DNA of 64,000 bases from an uncultured Paracoccaceae bacterium (GCA_947489445.1 CANLDN010000003.1:62001-126000); one strand, 5' to 3'; shown: positions 49,753 to 61,516, numbered from the stretch's first letter. The notes: generated by a model not told the origin, from the sequence alone. Made by a program: numbers and translations.

Positions 49753-50082
49753 TTAGTCGTCGTCGTTCGTTGCCACGTCTGCAAGTTCGTCCAGCGACAC
49801 AGTGTCATCGTCGTCGTCATCTTCCAGAACATCATCGCCCAGATCGACATCGTCATCATCATCATCGCTGTCGTCAAGAACCAGATCGTCCTCTTCGGTC
49901 GTCTCTTTCATCTTCTTGGACTGCGCGTCTTCTGCGTCCGCGACCATTGTACGGGTCTTGGATGTATCGACGGTCACTTCCTTACCAGTGTAAGGGCTGA
50001 TGATCGGTGTCGCGTTCAGATCGTAAAAGCGTTTGCCGGTTTCGGGGCAAAGGCGCTTTGTGCCCCACTCTTCCTTAGGCAT
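49753..50082 (-). CDS. TIGR02300 family (FYDLN acid) protein
   Basis: KEEWGTKRLCPETGKRFYDLNATPIISPYTG followed by Asp-rich tail. Confidence 0.93.
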   Translation of the reverse strand: MPKEEWGTKRLCPETGKRFYDLNATPIISPYTGKEVTVDTSKTRTMVADAEDAQSKKMKETTEEDDLVLDDSDDDDDDVDLGDDVLEDDDDDDTVSLDELADVATNDDD

Positions 50083-50148
50083 AGGCTATCCCTTCAAAAT
50101 CTTGCTCGTCCCCTTGCGGGTGATCGATGCCAACTGCCATAAGCACGC

Positions 50149-50883
50149 ATGGGTGTCAAAGGCTTTGGCACTGGTGAATTACGAAAGTTGGATATGGGCC
50201 GTCATACGCTCGAAGGCAACCCCCCGATTGAGGTCACATTACGTCGATCAGCCCGGGCCAAGCGGCTGTCGCTGCGCGTGTCCCGGCTGGACGGACGTGT
50301 GACGCTGACATTGCCGCAGCGGTCAGCGGAGCGCGAGGGTATCGCCTTTTTGCAAGCACGTGAAAACTGGCTACGCGGCCACCTGACGCAGATCGCGCCT
50401 GCCCATAATGTGACACGCGAAGGTACGGTCCTATTTGAGGGGCGTCTGTTACCCATTGTGGTTGATCAGGTCCGCGCGGCGCGGTTGGAATCTGACCAGA
50501 TCAAGGTGTCAGGAACTGGTCCGATCGGCCCGCGTGTGAAGGCGGTTTTGAAAGCCCATGCGCGCGATGTGCTGGCCGAGGCATCAGATCGTTATGCAGG
50601 GCAATTGGGGCGTCGGTACAGTCGCTTATCCATTCGTGATGTGCGGTCACGGTGGGGGTCATGTTCCAGCAAGGGTGTCTTGATGTATTCATGGCGGCTG
50701 ATTATGGCCCCGCCGGAAGTGCTGCAGTATGTTGCTGCACATGAGGTCGCACATTTGGTCGAGATGAACCATGCCCCCGCGTTTTGGAATGTTGTTGGTC
50801 GTTTATGTCCCGCGTATAAAAGTCATCGTTGCTGGCTCCGCGATAATGGGGATCGCTTGCATCGTGTGATCTTCGACGATTGA
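50149..50883 (+). CDS. YgjP-like (DUF45) zinc metallopeptidase
   Basis: RDVRSRWGSCSSKGVLMYSWRLIMAPPEVLQYVAAHEVAHLVEMNH. Confidence 0.93.
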   Translation: MGVKGFGTGELRKLDMGRHTLEGNPPIEVTLRRSARAKRLSLRVSRLDGRVTLTLPQRSAEREGIAFLQARENWLRGHLTQIAPAHNVTREGTVLFEGRLLPIVVDQVRAARLESDQIKVSGTGPIGPRVKAVLKAHARDVLAEASDRYAGQLGRRYSRLSIRDVRSRWGSCSSKGVLMYSWRLIMAPPEVLQYVAAHEVAHLVEMNHAPAFWNVVGRLCPAYKSHRCWLRDNGDRLHRVIFDD

Positions 50884-50914
50884 CGGGACTGCCATTTGTG
50901 ATCACAACGAAATC

Positions 50915-51565
50915 ATGATGATACAACCGCGCCCTGTGGATACAACAACTGCCGCTCATGAGCGGGTGTATCGTGCGCTGCGCACCCAAATCATGCATGG
51001 CGAGATTGGACCGGGTCAAGCGCTGACCTTACGTGGTATCGGCAAGGCCCATGAGGTGTCGATGACCCCCGCGCGTGAGGCGGTCAGGCGATTGGTGGCT
51101 GAGGGCGCTTTGTTTTTGTCATCGTCAGGCCGGGTTTCGACACCCGCGCTGTCAAATGAGCGGATTGAAGAGCTTGCGACCTTGCGCGCTTTGCTTGAGC
51201 CGGAATTGGCGTCGCGTGCATTACCACGCGCCCATTTTGCGCTGATCGAGCGGTTGGAAGCGATTAATCAAGGCGTCAGCCAGATGGTCGCGCGGCATGA
51301 CGCGACGGGGTACATCCGCATGAATCTGGAGTTTCACCGTACCCTTTATTTACGGGCGCAGGCGCCTGCTATGTTGGCGATGACGGAAACGGTTTGGCTA
51401 CAGCTGGGGCCGACAATGCGCGCGCTTTACGGGCGGCTGAACCGAAAAGAACCACCCTATCATCACAAGCTGATTCTGGGTGCTTTGAAAGCAGGGGATG
51501 AACCGGGTTTGCGGTTGGCCGTGCGCACCGATGCGACACAAGGGTTGCGGATGCTCAAGGGTTAG
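50915..51565 (+). CDS. GntR family transcriptional regulator
   Basis: AHERVYRALRTQIMHGEIGPGQALTLRGIGKAHEVSMTPAREAVRRLVAEGAL plus FCD domain. Confidence 0.92.
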   Translation: MMIQPRPVDTTTAAHERVYRALRTQIMHGEIGPGQALTLRGIGKAHEVSMTPAREAVRRLVAEGALFLSSSGRVSTPALSNERIEELATLRALLEPELASRALPRAHFALIERLEAINQGVSQMVARHDATGYIRMNLEFHRTLYLRAQAPAMLAMTETVWLQLGPTMRALYGRLNRKEPPYHHKLILGALKAGDEPGLRLAVRTDATQGLRMLKG

Positions 51566-52397
51566 AGATGTAGGTGTCCATATCAGCAAGCGCGATGTTC
51601 AAGACACGCCGAAAGTCCTCGCCCGGCATCCCAAGCCCATGGGCAAGTTGGCTGACAAACGTGTATTCAGACGGGAGCATGCGCCCGCTGGCAACAGCGA
51701 TAAACAAAACGGCGTGCATCATGGCGTCTTTTTCACGATCACGTAGCCCTTTCCCTAAGGCGACGTAGTCCTGCGGACTGAGGTCCATGTCAATATGATC
51801 GGCAATGCGTATGATATCTGTTGGCTGATAAACCCGTCCTGTTAATCGCCGGGCCGTGCGAGAAATCAGTTTCAATTCGTTTGAGCCGACCAAACCATCG
51901 CATTTTGCTGTGTAACACATTGCAGACAGAATGCGCTGTGCGGCCTTGTTGCGCATTGGCCCGCGTGGATCAAAACCCATCAGTGATTTGATACGCCGGA
52001 TGATGACGGCCAGCAGGCCAAGGCCAATGGCGACCCATAAACCGTAGTTCCGGACGTTTCGTTCCAGACTGTTACGCGCGATAACCGGGATGTTGGCGTC
52101 AATGAGGTTCAAAGACTGGGCTGTTGTCATCTGTTCGGCAGAGAACAAACGATCCGGCTCCGATTGGCAGCCGTCAGAAGATAGTGCATAGCCCTGGATG
52201 TTGCTGGTGAGCGTGTACCCTAAGATCTTGAAATCGCTTGTCACGTAGCACAAAGACATCTTTGCGTCGCCCAGACCGGGTATGTCGGTATCTGCAACAA
52301 ACTCCAACTGCTGGAATTGTCCGCTATTGGCCGTCAAGGCCTGTGCAGGCATCGCAAAAGCGATGACGAACAGCACGGCAATGGCAAGGTTCTTCAT
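51555..52397 (-). CDS. Membrane-anchored protein with TerB-like C-terminal domain
   Basis: Signal peptide, mid TM (YGLWVAIGLGLLAVIIRRI), C-terminal ILSAMCYTAKCDGLVGSNELKLISRTARRLTG. Confidence 0.65.
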   Translation of the reverse strand: MKNLAIAVLFVIAFAMPAQALTANSGQFQQLEFVADTDIPGLGDAKMSLCYVTSDFKILGYTLTSNIQGYALSSDGCQSEPDRLFSAEQMTTAQSLNLIDANIPVIARNSLERNVRNYGLWVAIGLGLLAVIIRRIKSLMGFDPRGPMRNKAAQRILSAMCYTAKCDGLVGSNELKLISRTARRLTGRVYQPTDIIRIADHIDMDLSPQDYVALGKGLRDREKDAMMHAVLFIAVASGRMLPSEYTFVSQLAHGLGMPGEDFRRVLNIALADMDTYISNP

Positions 52398-52608
52398 AGT
52401 ATTCTCGGATAGTTTAACTCAATACCGACCCAATGGACCGTAAGAATGTGGCATGTATATGTTTTATCAGGACTTTGTGTGCGGCAATATCATTTCAATC
52501 AAGCGTAAATCGACCCAATCAGGTTTTTGGTCGTAATTTTGTTGAACTTAAGTCCAATTTTTATGTCACTCATGCTGTGATTGATCAAAGACTAAAGGTG
52601 ACAAATTC

Positions 52609-53661
52609 ATGATTGAGACGGTGTTTTCTTTCATTTCAGCGGCTTGGATACTGCTCACGGCGCAATTTTGGCGTGTTCTGTCCTATCCTGTAATGTCAGG
52701 CCAGCGCATCTTTTGGTTATATCTCGGTACATCGGTGCTGATCGCCTATTGGATCTACTATAGGGAATCGAAGAGATCTGAGCATGAGGTGCGATCCATT
52801 ACATCGTTTTTTTCATTCCTGTTCCCAAAGAAGGTCTGGGATCATTCATCGGCCTGGTTGGACGTTCGGTATTTCTTCTTTCATCAGATATTAGGCAAAC
52901 TGCTTTATGTCATTTTGATCGTCATTGCGACCGATGGGCTGTTCCAATTGGTCACCGGTGGGCCCAATATCGTTGCAGCAACACGGGATACGGCCGGGCC
53001 GACCTGGTCTAGCGTGATGATATCCTTTGCTTACATGATTGTTGTGATCGCCGTTGTCGATTTTGTTGGTTTTTTCTTGCATTATCTGCAGCATAAGGTG
53101 CCGATACTGTGGGAGTTTCATAAGGTCCATCACAGCCCAGAGGTGATGCACCCGCTGTCGAACTATCGCGAGCATCCGATTGACAATATTGCATATGCCG
53201 TCGGTGTAGGCGCAGCATTTGGCATTATGATGGGCCTGGCCAGCAATATTTTCGGGTATCTGCCAAGTATGCCCGAAATATTTGGTGTGCCGCTCATTTT
53301 GTTTTTGTTCAACGTTGCGGGGTATAATCTACGCCATTCGCATATTTGGCTCCGCTGGCCCGGGCGGTTGTCGATGATATTTCCATCGCCGGCACATCAT
53401 CACATTCATCATAGTCGTCACCCGGAACATCTGGACAAGAACTTCGCCTTTGTGTTTCCACTTTGGGATGTCTTGTTTCGCACATATCACATGCCTGAAA
53501 CGGACAAAGATGTTGAATTCGGGTTGTATGGCCAAGAGGGACCGTCGGAGTATTCTTCTTGTTGGCGTTTATATTACATCCCGTTTCGCAACATCTTTGC
53601 CAAACTGCGCGAGAAACCTGACGCGCCTGCCAAGGTGGAAACGCGTCAGGATAGCGTGTGA
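52609..53661 (+). CDS. Sterol desaturase / fatty acid hydroxylase family protein
   Basis: Histidine boxes HYLQHK, HKVHHS, HHHIHHSRHPEH. Confidence 0.92.
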   Translation: MIETVFSFISAAWILLTAQFWRVLSYPVMSGQRIFWLYLGTSVLIAYWIYYRESKRSEHEVRSITSFFSFLFPKKVWDHSSAWLDVRYFFFHQILGKLLYVILIVIATDGLFQLVTGGPNIVAATRDTAGPTWSSVMISFAYMIVVIAVVDFVGFFLHYLQHKVPILWEFHKVHHSPEVMHPLSNYREHPIDNIAYAVGVGAAFGIMMGLASNIFGYLPSMPEIFGVPLILFLFNVAGYNLRHSHIWLRWPGRLSMIFPSPAHHHIHHSRHPEHLDKNFAFVFPLWDVLFRTYHMPETDKDVEFGLYGQEGPSEYSSCWRLYYIPFRNIFAKLREKPDAPAKVETRQDSV

Positions 53662-55050
53662 TCAGGCGTGGATAGCACCGTCGCCGCAGGCAAGTGCGGC
53701 TTCGCGGACGGCCTCTGAATAGGTGGGATGCGCATGGCAGGTGCGTGCAAGGTCTTCTGCAGCTGCACCGAATTCCATGGCCACGCAAATCTCGTGGATC
53801 AAGTCACCCGCCATGGGGCCTATGATATGCGCGCCAAGGATGCGGTCTGTATCCTTGTCGGCCAGAATCTTGACGAAGCCGTCGCCTGCGAAATTGGCCT
53901 TTGCCCGGGCGTTGCCCATAAATGGAAACTTTCCGACCTTGTAGGCACGGCCCTGTTTTTTCAGGGTTTCTTCGGTTTCTCCAACATTTGCGACCTCTGG
54001 ATGGGTGTAGATCACACCGGGGATGACGCCATAGTTCACATGCGGATGCTGACCCGCGATGCCTTCTGCGACGGCCATGCCTTCGTCTTCAGCTTTGTGT
54101 GCCAGCATGGGTCCGTCAATTGCATCGCCAATGGCGTAGATGCCGCCGACATTAGTGGCATAGCGGGCGTCGGTCTTGATCTGGCCACGCTCCGACATCT
54201 CGATACCCAAAGCGTCGAGCCCAAGACCGGTGGTGTAGGGTTTACGACCCGTTGCGACCAATACGGTATCGGCAACAATGGAATGATCACTCTCATCCTT
54301 GCGCAGCTTGTAGTTGACCGTCGCTTTGCCGCCTTTCACGGTCACACCCTGCACCGCGGCGCCGAGTGTAAACTTTAGGCCTTGTTTGGTTAACATCTTC
54401 TGAAACTGTCGGGCGATCTCGGCGTCCATGCCGGGGGTGATGGCATCGAGGAATTCAATGACCTGCACCTCGGCACCCAGACGGGCATAAACGGACCCGA
54501 GCTCCAGCCCGATAACGCCAGCCCCGATAACGGCGAGTTTCTTTGGCACCTTGGTCAGTTCCAGCGCGCCGGTGGAGGTTACGACTGTCTTTTCATCAAC
54601 CTCAACACCCGGCAGTGAGGACGCTTCGGAACCTGAAGCGACGACAATATGCTTGGCCTCGTGGATGTCATCGCCGACCTTGACCTTGCCTGCTTCGGGG
54701 ATGGATGCCCATCCCTTGATCCAGTCTACCTTGTTCTTTTTAAAGAGGTATTCGATGCCGCCCGTGTTCTGGCCGATGGTTTCGTCCTTGTAGGCGAGCA
54801 TCTGTTTCCAATCGACGGACGGTGCCTTGCCCTTCAGACCCATGGTCGCGAAATTATGTTCGGCCTCATGCAGCATATGGGTCGCGTGCAGCATCGCCTT
54901 GGACGGGATACAGCCCACATTCAGACAGGTTCCGCCCAGCGTTTCGCGGCCTTCGACGCAGGCGACCTTGAGCCCCAATTGGGCGCAGCGAATGGCGCAG
55001 ACATAGCCGCCGGGGCCGGCACCGATAACGATCACATCATAGCTGGACAT
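53662..55050 (-). CDS. lpd: Dihydrolipoyl dehydrogenase
   Basis: [54 protein letters not shown]. Confidence 0.97.
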   Translation of the reverse strand: MSSYDVIVIGAGPGGYVCAIRCAQLGLKVACVEGRETLGGTCLNVGCIPSKAMLHATHMLHEAEHNFATMGLKGKAPSVDWKQMLAYKDETIGQNTGGIEYLFKKNKVDWIKGWASIPEAGKVKVGDDIHEAKHIVVASGSEASSLPGVEVDEKTVVTSTGALELTKVPKKLAVIGAGVIGLELGSVYARLGAEVQVIEFLDAITPGMDAEIARQFQKMLTKQGLKFTLGAAVQGVTVKGGKATVNYKLRKDESDHSIVADTVLVATGRKPYTTGLGLDALGIEMSERGQIKTDARYATNVGGIYAIGDAIDGPMLAHKAEDEGMAVAEGIAGQHPHVNYGVIPGVIYTHPEVANVGETEETLKKQGRAYKVGKFPFMGNARAKANFAGDGFVKILADKDTDRILGAHIIGPMAGDLIHEICVAMEFGAAAEDLARTCHAHPTYSEAVREAALACGDGAIHA

Positions 55051-55117
55051 GGGTCCTCCTTTGGGATGCAGAAACCATGCGCATGTTATGCAGAAACCAT
55101 GCGCATGATCGTGTGTA

Positions 55118-55528
55118 TTATATCAAGGCTGACACTATCATCAGCATGGTTGAGAGAAACCCCACAAACCAGATCAGTGACCGCCAGGGCGCAAGACCGA
55201 AATAGTATGCAGGGACGTAAAGGATGCGCGCGCCCAGATAGCTCCATGCGCAGATCGCGCTGAACCCGGAGCCTTTGTCGCCGAGCGTGATCACGACGAC
55301 GGCGATGGTGAACAGGATCAGTGCCTCGAAATGGTTATTCATGGCCCGGATCAGGCGACCGGTTTTGTCACTGACCAGTTCGACGATGGGTTTGCCCAAG
55401 CGGCTGTTGTCGCGGGGCGACAAGGTTTTCCCGACGCCGAGTTCGATATTGGCGGGCACGGCCATCAGGCAGAACTGGATACCTTGGAGAAGTGCGGCAA
55501 GGCCAAGAACGGTGAGTTCGGGTGTCAT
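55118..55528 (-). CDS. MAPEG family membrane protein
   Basis: [41 protein letters not shown]. Confidence 0.9.
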   Translation of the reverse strand: MTPELTVLGLAALLQGIQFCLMAVPANIELGVGKTLSPRDNSRLGKPIVELVSDKTGRLIRAMNNHFEALILFTIAVVVITLGDKGSGFSAICAWSYLGARILYVPAYYFGLAPWRSLIWFVGFLSTMLMIVSALI

Positions 55529-55914
55529 GGTGTATTTGACCTTATTGCGACGGCCTGCACTTTGATTTTGGCACCAAACGGGAGCTTGGCCGCTTCGTAA
55601 ATTGTGCGGGCCGGTCGGTTGATGGGGAATAGCCTGCCATAAACCTCATTCACTTCGCTGATATCATCGAGGTTTGAAAAGGCGAGATCGACGTAGGCGA
55701 TATCGTCCTTGGCGAAGCCGGCATGTTCGGCGATCAGAAAAACCAGTGCAAAGGCCCGTTCGCATTCTTCGGTCGCCGTTCCTGGCCTGTAGCCGTCGTC
55801 ATAGACGGCCAATTGTCCGGAGATATGGCAAGTGTCGCCCGCGACGACCGCGTTGGAAATCGGCGATGGTGAAGGTGGGACGCCGGGGACGTCTGCGATG
55901 AAAGTGTGCGGCAT
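55525..55914 (-). CDS. RidA/YjgF family protein
   Basis: NAVVAGDTCHISGQLAVYDDG ... INRPARTIYEAAKLPFGAKIKVQAVAI. Confidence 0.9.
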   Translation of the reverse strand: MPHTFIADVPGVPPSPSPISNAVVAGDTCHISGQLAVYDDGYRPGTATEECERAFALVFLIAEHAGFAKDDIAYVDLAFSNLDDISEVNEVYGRLFPINRPARTIYEAAKLPFGAKIKVQAVAIRSNTP

Positions 55915-55918
55915 TGCA

Positions 55919-56464
55919 TCAGTCCTGAATGGTGATCGGGGTGCCGTTGGGCACCAGCGACCAGATTTCGCGCATTTCTGCATTGGTGACGGCAATGCAC
56001 CCATTTGTCCAATCCCAATAGGTTTGGAACGGGCCAAGCCAGCCCCAGCCGTTCAGGATGCCGTGGATCATGATGTTGCCGCCGGGTGAGACGCCGCGGG
56101 CTTCGGCCTGCGCGATGTCATCGGCGTTGGGGTATGAGATGTGGAGCGACAGGTGTGCGATGGAGTTTTCGTTGCGCCAGTCAATTTCATAAGTGCCGGT
56201 GGGCGTGCGTTCGTCGCCTTCCTGGGTTTTGTGGCCTTCGGGATTGCCGCCCATGGAAATGTCGTAGGTCTTGATCGGGGTCCCGTCGCGCAGCAGGGTC
56301 AGTTGCCGGTCGCTTTTGTCTACGTGGATGGCGTCGGCCTGTTGGTCAGCGGGGGCCATCGGGGGCGGGGTGCCAGAGCCTTTGCGCAGCATGACCTGGG
56401 TGTAGCCTGCGGTGCCGAGGCCGAGGAGGAGCAGGAGGGCGAGGGGTTTGATGAGGCGGGTCAT
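55919..56464 (-). CDS. L,D-transpeptidase (YkuD) family protein
   Basis: HVDKSDRQLTLLRDGTPIKTYDISMG; GVSPGGNIMIHG ... DWTNGCIAVTNAEM. Confidence 0.93.
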   Translation of the reverse strand: MTRLIKPLALLLLLGLGTAGYTQVMLRKGSGTPPPMAPADQQADAIHVDKSDRQLTLLRDGTPIKTYDISMGGNPEGHKTQEGDERTPTGTYEIDWRNENSIAHLSLHISYPNADDIAQAEARGVSPGGNIMIHGILNGWGWLGPFQTYWDWTNGCIAVTNAEMREIWSLVPNGTPITIQD

Positions 56465-56506
56465 GTTATCGTTTCATTATGACGTTGAGTTTGTCGACAA
56501 GTTCCG

Positions 56507-56581
56507 CCCGGCATCGCCGGGCAGCGCCCGGCCCTCCCCCATGGGGAGGGCGCTTCGCACCCACCCCGAGGTCCGGGTGCG
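56507..56581. repeat. Cluster of three palindromes in intergenic spacer
   Basis: CCCGGC-atc-GCCGGG; CCCTCCCC-cat-GGGGAGGG; CGCACCC...GGGTGCG. Confidence 0.75.
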
Positions 56582-56607
56582 GCCCTATGTTCAGCAAAAA
56601 GAGCAAC

Positions 56608-56820
56608 TTACCTGTCCTCAGATTGGCGGTACCATCTATAGCCGCAGTAAGCGGCTTGAAGCGGAAACATAAATGAAGCAGCAATGAAAATCCAACCAAG
56701 GCCCCTGTCCCAAGCGATGATGTCATCAAACCAGATGATGCTACTCGCAATTGCGACTGCGCCAAGCAGAATTGAGCGGATTGTCTTTTCTTTGTATTTA
56801 ACGTCCGACCAGGCTTTCAT
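56608..56820 (-). CDS. Small two-TM hypothetical protein
   Basis: 70-aa ORF with IRSILLGAVAIASSIIWFDDIIAWDRGLGWIFIAASFMFPLQAAY. Confidence 0.55.
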   Translation of the reverse strand: MKAWSDVKYKEKTIRSILLGAVAIASSIIWFDDIIAWDRGLGWIFIAASFMFPLQAAYCGYRWYRQSEDR

Positions 56821-56835
56821 TTGTATTCGCTTGTC

Positions 56836-58038
56836 TTACAAATCCATCAACAACCGCCGTGGATCCTCGAGCGCTTCTTTCACTCGCACGAGGAACGTGA
56901 CCGCACCTTTACCATCCACGATCCGGTGGTCGTAGGACAGCGCCAGATACATCATGGGCCGGATCACGACCTCACCGTTGATGGCCATGGGCCGGTCCTG
57001 GATTTTGTGCATGCCGAGGATGCCCGATTGCGGGGGGTTCAGGATGGGTGAGGACATGAGGCTGCCGTAGACGCCTCCGTTGGAGATGGTGAAGGTGCCG
57101 CCTTGCATTTCGGCCATGCTCAGCTTGCCGTCGCGGGCTTTGGCGCCCATGGTCGCGATGGCTTTTTCGATGCCCGCGAATGACATCTGGTCGGCGTCGT
57201 TGATCACGGGGACCACAAGGCCGGTGGGCGTGCCTGCGGCGATGCCCATATTGACGTAGTTTTTATAGACCACATCGGTGCCGTCGATTTCGGCGTTCAC
57301 TTCGGGCACTTCGTTCAGGGCGTGCACGCAGGCCTTGGTGAAGAAGGACATGAAGCCAAGTTTGACGCCGTGTTTCTTGAGGAACAGGTCCTTGTATTCG
57401 GTGCGCAGGGCCATGACCTCGGTCATGTCGACCTCGTTATAGGTGGTCAGCATGGCGGCGGTGTTCTGGCTGTCTTTCAGGCGCTTGGCGATTGTCTGGC
57501 GGAGCCTTGTCATTTTGACCCGTTCTTCGCGTTCGGCCTGATTGGCGGCGACCGGTGCGCGGGGGGCCGCTGCGGGGGCAGGGGCCGGGGTGGCAAGGGC
57601 GTTCAGCACATCCTCTTTCATGACGCGCCCATCCTTGCCGGTGCCTTGGACATCGCTCAGGTTGTTTTCAGCCATCAGTTTGTTGGCTGAGGGTGCGTTT
57701 TCAACGTCGGTCCGTGCCGCAGCGGCGGGGGCCGGAGGCGTTGGCGTTTCGGGCGTTGCCGGTGTCGCTGGGGCTTCGGCTTTGGGGGCCGGTGCGGCGT
57801 CGCCTTCGGCGATTTGTGCCAACAGCGCGTCGACGCCCACGGTTTCGCCCTCTTGCGCGACGATCTCTGACAGGGTCCCTGCGACCGGGCTGGGCACCTC
57901 GACCGTGACCTTGTCTGTTTCCAGCTCGCACAGCATTTCATCGACGGCAACGGCGTCGCCGGGTTGTTTGAACCATGTGGCCACCGTGGCCTCTGTCACG
58001 GATTCGCCAAGGGTGGGGACGCGGACTTCGGTGCTCAT
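56836..58038 (-). CDS. sucB: Dihydrolipoyllysine-residue succinyltransferase (2-oxoglutarate dehydrogenase E2)
   Basis: Lipoyl domain [41 protein letters not shown]. Confidence 0.97.
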   Translation of the reverse strand: MSTEVRVPTLGESVTEATVATWFKQPGDAVAVDEMLCELETDKVTVEVPSPVAGTLSEIVAQEGETVGVDALLAQIAEGDAAPAPKAEAPATPATPETPTPPAPAAAARTDVENAPSANKLMAENNLSDVQGTGKDGRVMKEDVLNALATPAPAPAAAPRAPVAANQAEREERVKMTRLRQTIAKRLKDSQNTAAMLTTYNEVDMTEVMALRTEYKDLFLKKHGVKLGFMSFFTKACVHALNEVPEVNAEIDGTDVVYKNYVNMGIAAGTPTGLVVPVINDADQMSFAGIEKAIATMGAKARDGKLSMAEMQGGTFTISNGGVYGSLMSSPILNPPQSGILGMHKIQDRPMAINGEVVIRPMMYLALSYDHRIVDGKGAVTFLVRVKEALEDPRRLLMDL

Positions 58039-60995
58039 TACTTGTTTCCTTCGATGGTCAGCGCGTCATTCACGAGCGCCGTTTGTTGTGCTTTGTGCTG
58101 GCTGGCCAAACCCGTCGCGGGGCTGGCCGCAGCCGCCCGACCTGCATAGGTGGGCCGTGTGTGTTTGGCTTTGATCCGGGTCAGAACCCATTCAATGTTG
58201 GGTTCCATGAAGGACCATGCCCCCTGATTCTTGGGTTCTTCCTGGCACCAGACCATGTCGGCGTTTTTGAACCGTTCGAGTTCGTTAACTGCTGATTGGG
58301 CGGGGAATGGGTAGAACTGTTCGAACCGCATGATGTAGACATCTTTGATCCCGCGCGCATCGCGTTCTTCGAGCAGGTCAAAGTAGACCTTGCCCGAGCA
58401 CATGACGACCCTTTTGATCTTGTCGTCGGCCACCAGTTTGGTGTCGGAGTTCCCTTGCTGCGCGTCGTCCCACAAGACGCGGTGGAAAGAGGATCCGGTG
58501 GTGAATTCTTCTTTTTTCGACACCGCCAGTTTGTGCCGCAACAGTGATTTGGGTGTCATCAGGATTAGCGGTTTGCGGAATGTCCGGTGCAGTTGTCTGC
58601 GCAGCAGGTGGAAGTAGTTGGCCGGTGTCGTGCAGTTGGCCACGATCCAGTTATCGCCGCCGCACATGGTCAGGAACCGTTCGAGCCGGGCGCTGGAGTG
58701 TTCGGGCCCTTGCCCTTCGTAGCCATGCGGCAGCAGGCAGACGAGGCCGGACATGCGCAGCCATTTGCTCTCGCCCGAGCTGATGAACTGGTCGAACATG
58801 ATCTGCGCGCCGTTGGCGAAATCGCCGAACTGTGCCTCCCACAGCGTCAGCGCGTTCGGTTCGGCCAGCGAGTAGCCGTATTCGAAACCCAGCACGGCGT
58901 ATTCGGAGAGCATCGAGTCAATAACCTCGTATTGCGCCTGGCCCTCGCGAATGTGGTTAAGCGGATAGTACCGGTCTTCGGTTTCCTGATTGATCAGGCC
59001 CGAATGGCGGTGGCTGAATGTGCCGCGTGTGCAGTCCTGCCCGGACAGGCGCACGGGGTAGCCTTCGGTCAGAAGTGAGCCGAATGCGAGCGCTTCGCCG
59101 GTGGCCCAGTCGATATTCTCGCCTGTTTCGAACATCTTAGCCTTGGCGTCGATCAGGCGCGTAATGGTCTTGTGCAGGGGGAAGTTATCTGGGGCCGTGG
59201 ACAGTGCTTCGCCGACGGCGTCGAACGTCGTCTCTTCGATCGCAGTCACGCCGCGCTGATAGTCTTCGTCCTTGCGATCCAGATGGGACCACTTGCCATC
59301 CAGCCAGTCGGCTTTGTTGGGTTTGTAGGATTTGCCCGTCTCGAATTCTTCATTCAGATGGGCCTGGAAGGCGGCCTTCATATCCTCGATCTCGCCTTCG
59401 GGGATCAGTCCGTCATTGACCAGCCGTTCGGTGTAAAGCGTCAGGGTCGTCTTTTGTTTCTTAATCTTCTTGTACATCAAGGGGTTGGTGAACATCGGCT
59501 CATCGCCTTCGTTATGTCCAAACCGGCGGTAGCAGATGATGTCCAGCACCACGTCTTTGTGGAATTTCTGGTGGAATTCGGTGGCCACGCGGGCGGCATG
59601 CACCACCGCCTCTGGATCATCGCCATTGACGTGGAAAATGGGCGCCTCGACCATCAGGGCGATATCGGTGGGGTAGGGCGATGAGCGCGAAAAATGCGGC
59701 GCGGTCGTGAACCCGATCTGGTTGTTGACCACGATATGCATCGTGCCGCCGGTTTTGTGGCCCTTCAGGCCCGACAGGCCAAAACCTTCGGCCACAACGC
59801 CTTGCCCTGCGAAGGCCGCGTCGCCATGCAACAGAATGCCCATGACCTTGGTGCGGTCTTCGTCGTTAAGCTGGTCCTGCTTGGCGCGGACTTTGCCGAG
59901 AACAACCGGGTTCACAGCCTCAAGGTGGCTGGGGTTGGCGGTGAGTGACAAGTGCACGGTGTTGTCGTCAAATGTCCGGTCGCTGGACGCGCCGAGGTGG
60001 TATTTCACATCGCCGGAGCCGTCCACATCTTCGGGTTTGAAGCTGCCGCCTTGGAATTCGTTAAAGATGGCGCGGTAAGGCTTTTCCATCACGTTTGCCA
60101 ATACAGACAGGCGCCCCCGGTGGGGCATGCCGATGACGATATCCTCAAGCCCCAATTGTCCGCCGCGCTTGATGATCTGTTCCATCGCGGGGATCAGGCT
60201 TTCGCCGCCATCAAGGCCGAAACGCTTGGTGCCCATGTATTTGACATGCAGGAATTTTTCGAAACCTTCGGCCTCGACCAGCGAATTCAGGATCGCCTTG
60301 CGCCCTTCCTTGGTGAAGGCGATTTCCTTGCCGTAGCCTTCGATCCGTTCTTTCAGCCAACCGGCCTCTTCGGGGTTGGAGATGTGCATGTATTGCAGGG
60401 CGAACGTGCCGCAATAGGTGCGCTGCACAATGGCGATGATTTCATTCATCGTTGCCATTTCGAGCCCAAGGACGTTGTCGATGAAAATCGGACGGTCCAT
60501 GTCTGCGGCGGTGAAGCCGTAGCTGGCGGGGTCAAGCTCTGGATGCGGTGTGTTTTCACGCATCCCCAGCGGGTCGAGATCGGCGATCAGGTGGCCCCGG
60601 ATCCGGTAGGCGCGGATGATCATCAGGGCGCGGATACTGTCGAGGACGGCGTGACGTACTTGCTCCTCAGTCAGGTTCACACCCTTTTCGGCGGCTTTGT
60701 CTTTGATCTTCTTGCCTGCCGCTTCGGGCTCGGCGGGCCATTGACCGTCAAGCGCGGCAGTCAGGTCATCGGCAGGGGCAGGGGGCCAATCGGTGCGGGC
60801 CCAAGAGGGGCCGGTGGCCTCGGCCTTGGCATCCGCGGGGGCGTCACCGAGCGAGCGGAAGAAGGCCTGCCATTGTTCATCGACCGCGCCGGGGTTGTCG
60901 GCGTAGCGGGCATAAAGCTGTTCGACATATTCGGCATTGTGCCCCTGCAGGAAGGAAGAGGCGTGGAAGACGTCGTTGGTGGGTTGTTCGGTCAT
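58038..60995 (-). CDS. sucA: 2-oxoglutarate dehydrogenase E1
   Basis: 985 aa; [28 protein letters not shown]; overlaps sucB. Confidence 0.98.
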   Translation of the reverse strand: MTEQPTNDVFHASSFLQGHNAEYVEQLYARYADNPGAVDEQWQAFFRSLGDAPADAKAEATGPSWARTDWPPAPADDLTAALDGQWPAEPEAAGKKIKDKAAEKGVNLTEEQVRHAVLDSIRALMIIRAYRIRGHLIADLDPLGMRENTPHPELDPASYGFTAADMDRPIFIDNVLGLEMATMNEIIAIVQRTYCGTFALQYMHISNPEEAGWLKERIEGYGKEIAFTKEGRKAILNSLVEAEGFEKFLHVKYMGTKRFGLDGGESLIPAMEQIIKRGGQLGLEDIVIGMPHRGRLSVLANVMEKPYRAIFNEFQGGSFKPEDVDGSGDVKYHLGASSDRTFDDNTVHLSLTANPSHLEAVNPVVLGKVRAKQDQLNDEDRTKVMGILLHGDAAFAGQGVVAEGFGLSGLKGHKTGGTMHIVVNNQIGFTTAPHFSRSSPYPTDIALMVEAPIFHVNGDDPEAVVHAARVATEFHQKFHKDVVLDIICYRRFGHNEGDEPMFTNPLMYKKIKKQKTTLTLYTERLVNDGLIPEGEIEDMKAAFQAHLNEEFETGKSYKPNKADWLDGKWSHLDRKDEDYQRGVTAIEETTFDAVGEALSTAPDNFPLHKTITRLIDAKAKMFETGENIDWATGEALAFGSLLTEGYPVRLSGQDCTRGTFSHRHSGLINQETEDRYYPLNHIREGQAQYEVIDSMLSEYAVLGFEYGYSLAEPNALTLWEAQFGDFANGAQIMFDQFISSGESKWLRMSGLVCLLPHGYEGQGPEHSSARLERFLTMCGGDNWIVANCTTPANYFHLLRRQLHRTFRKPLILMTPKSLLRHKLAVSKKEEFTTGSSFHRVLWDDAQQGNSDTKLVADDKIKRVVMCSGKVYFDLLEERDARGIKDVYIMRFEQFYPFPAQSAVNELERFKNADMVWCQEEPKNQGAWSFMEPNIEWVLTRIKAKHTRPTYAGRAAAASPATGLASQHKAQQTALVNDALTIEGNK

Positions 60996-61498
60996 TGGGG
61001 GACCTCGTTGGGGTTGGGGTCGTATTGATTTGTTTTGGGTTCAGAGGAGACGAGCAACATGCCGATGGTTGGGCCGAGCAGCATGAAGCTAACAAAAAGT
61101 GCGAAGATATAGCCGGGGAGCAGCAACAGGAGAGCGAGAATCCCTACAACTACCCCTACTCCGAATATGATGGTGCCAAGACTGAACCAGAAAAGCGCCT
61201 GATACGCGACCCAGAGTAGGATCGGCGGCATGAAAGGGTAGATGATTTGATGACCTTCCTCGCCTGTATCCTGCAGTCGCCGAGAGCCCGCTGAAAGGAG
61301 TGGAAGAGCGACCAAGATAAGCAGACAGACACGCCAGATTCCGAAGAATTCGAATTTGTCCCAAGCGATTTCATTAGCGACAAGAATCGGAGGTATGAGA
61401 CCAATTGGGGCAAACCACCAAAACTCGGACCGCGAGGCGCGGTCTTTGAATTGGAACGACTTGGCGAGGCAAGTCTTGATGGCGTCGAGCGGTCCCAT
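60992..61498 (-). CDS. DUF805 domain membrane protein
   Basis: CLAKSFQFKDRASRSEFWWFAPIG; SAGSRRLQDTGEEGH. Confidence 0.85.
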   Translation of the reverse strand: MGPLDAIKTCLAKSFQFKDRASRSEFWWFAPIGLIPPILVANEIAWDKFEFFGIWRVCLLILVALPLLSAGSRRLQDTGEEGHQIIYPFMPPILLWVAYQALFWFSLGTIIFGVGVVVGILALLLLLPGYIFALFVSFMLLGPTIGMLLVSSEPKTNQYDPNPNEVPQ

Positions 61499-61516
61499 GG
61501 CGGGGTCCTGTTTGAG

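Noticed and set aside
49802-49993. Poly-Ser ORF
   Set aside because: Antisense reading of the Asp-rich tail of the FYDLN protein.
59952-61028. 358-aa plus-strand ORF opposite sucA
   Set aside because: Antisense shadow ORF caused by high-GC codon usage; sucA on the minus strand is unmistakable.
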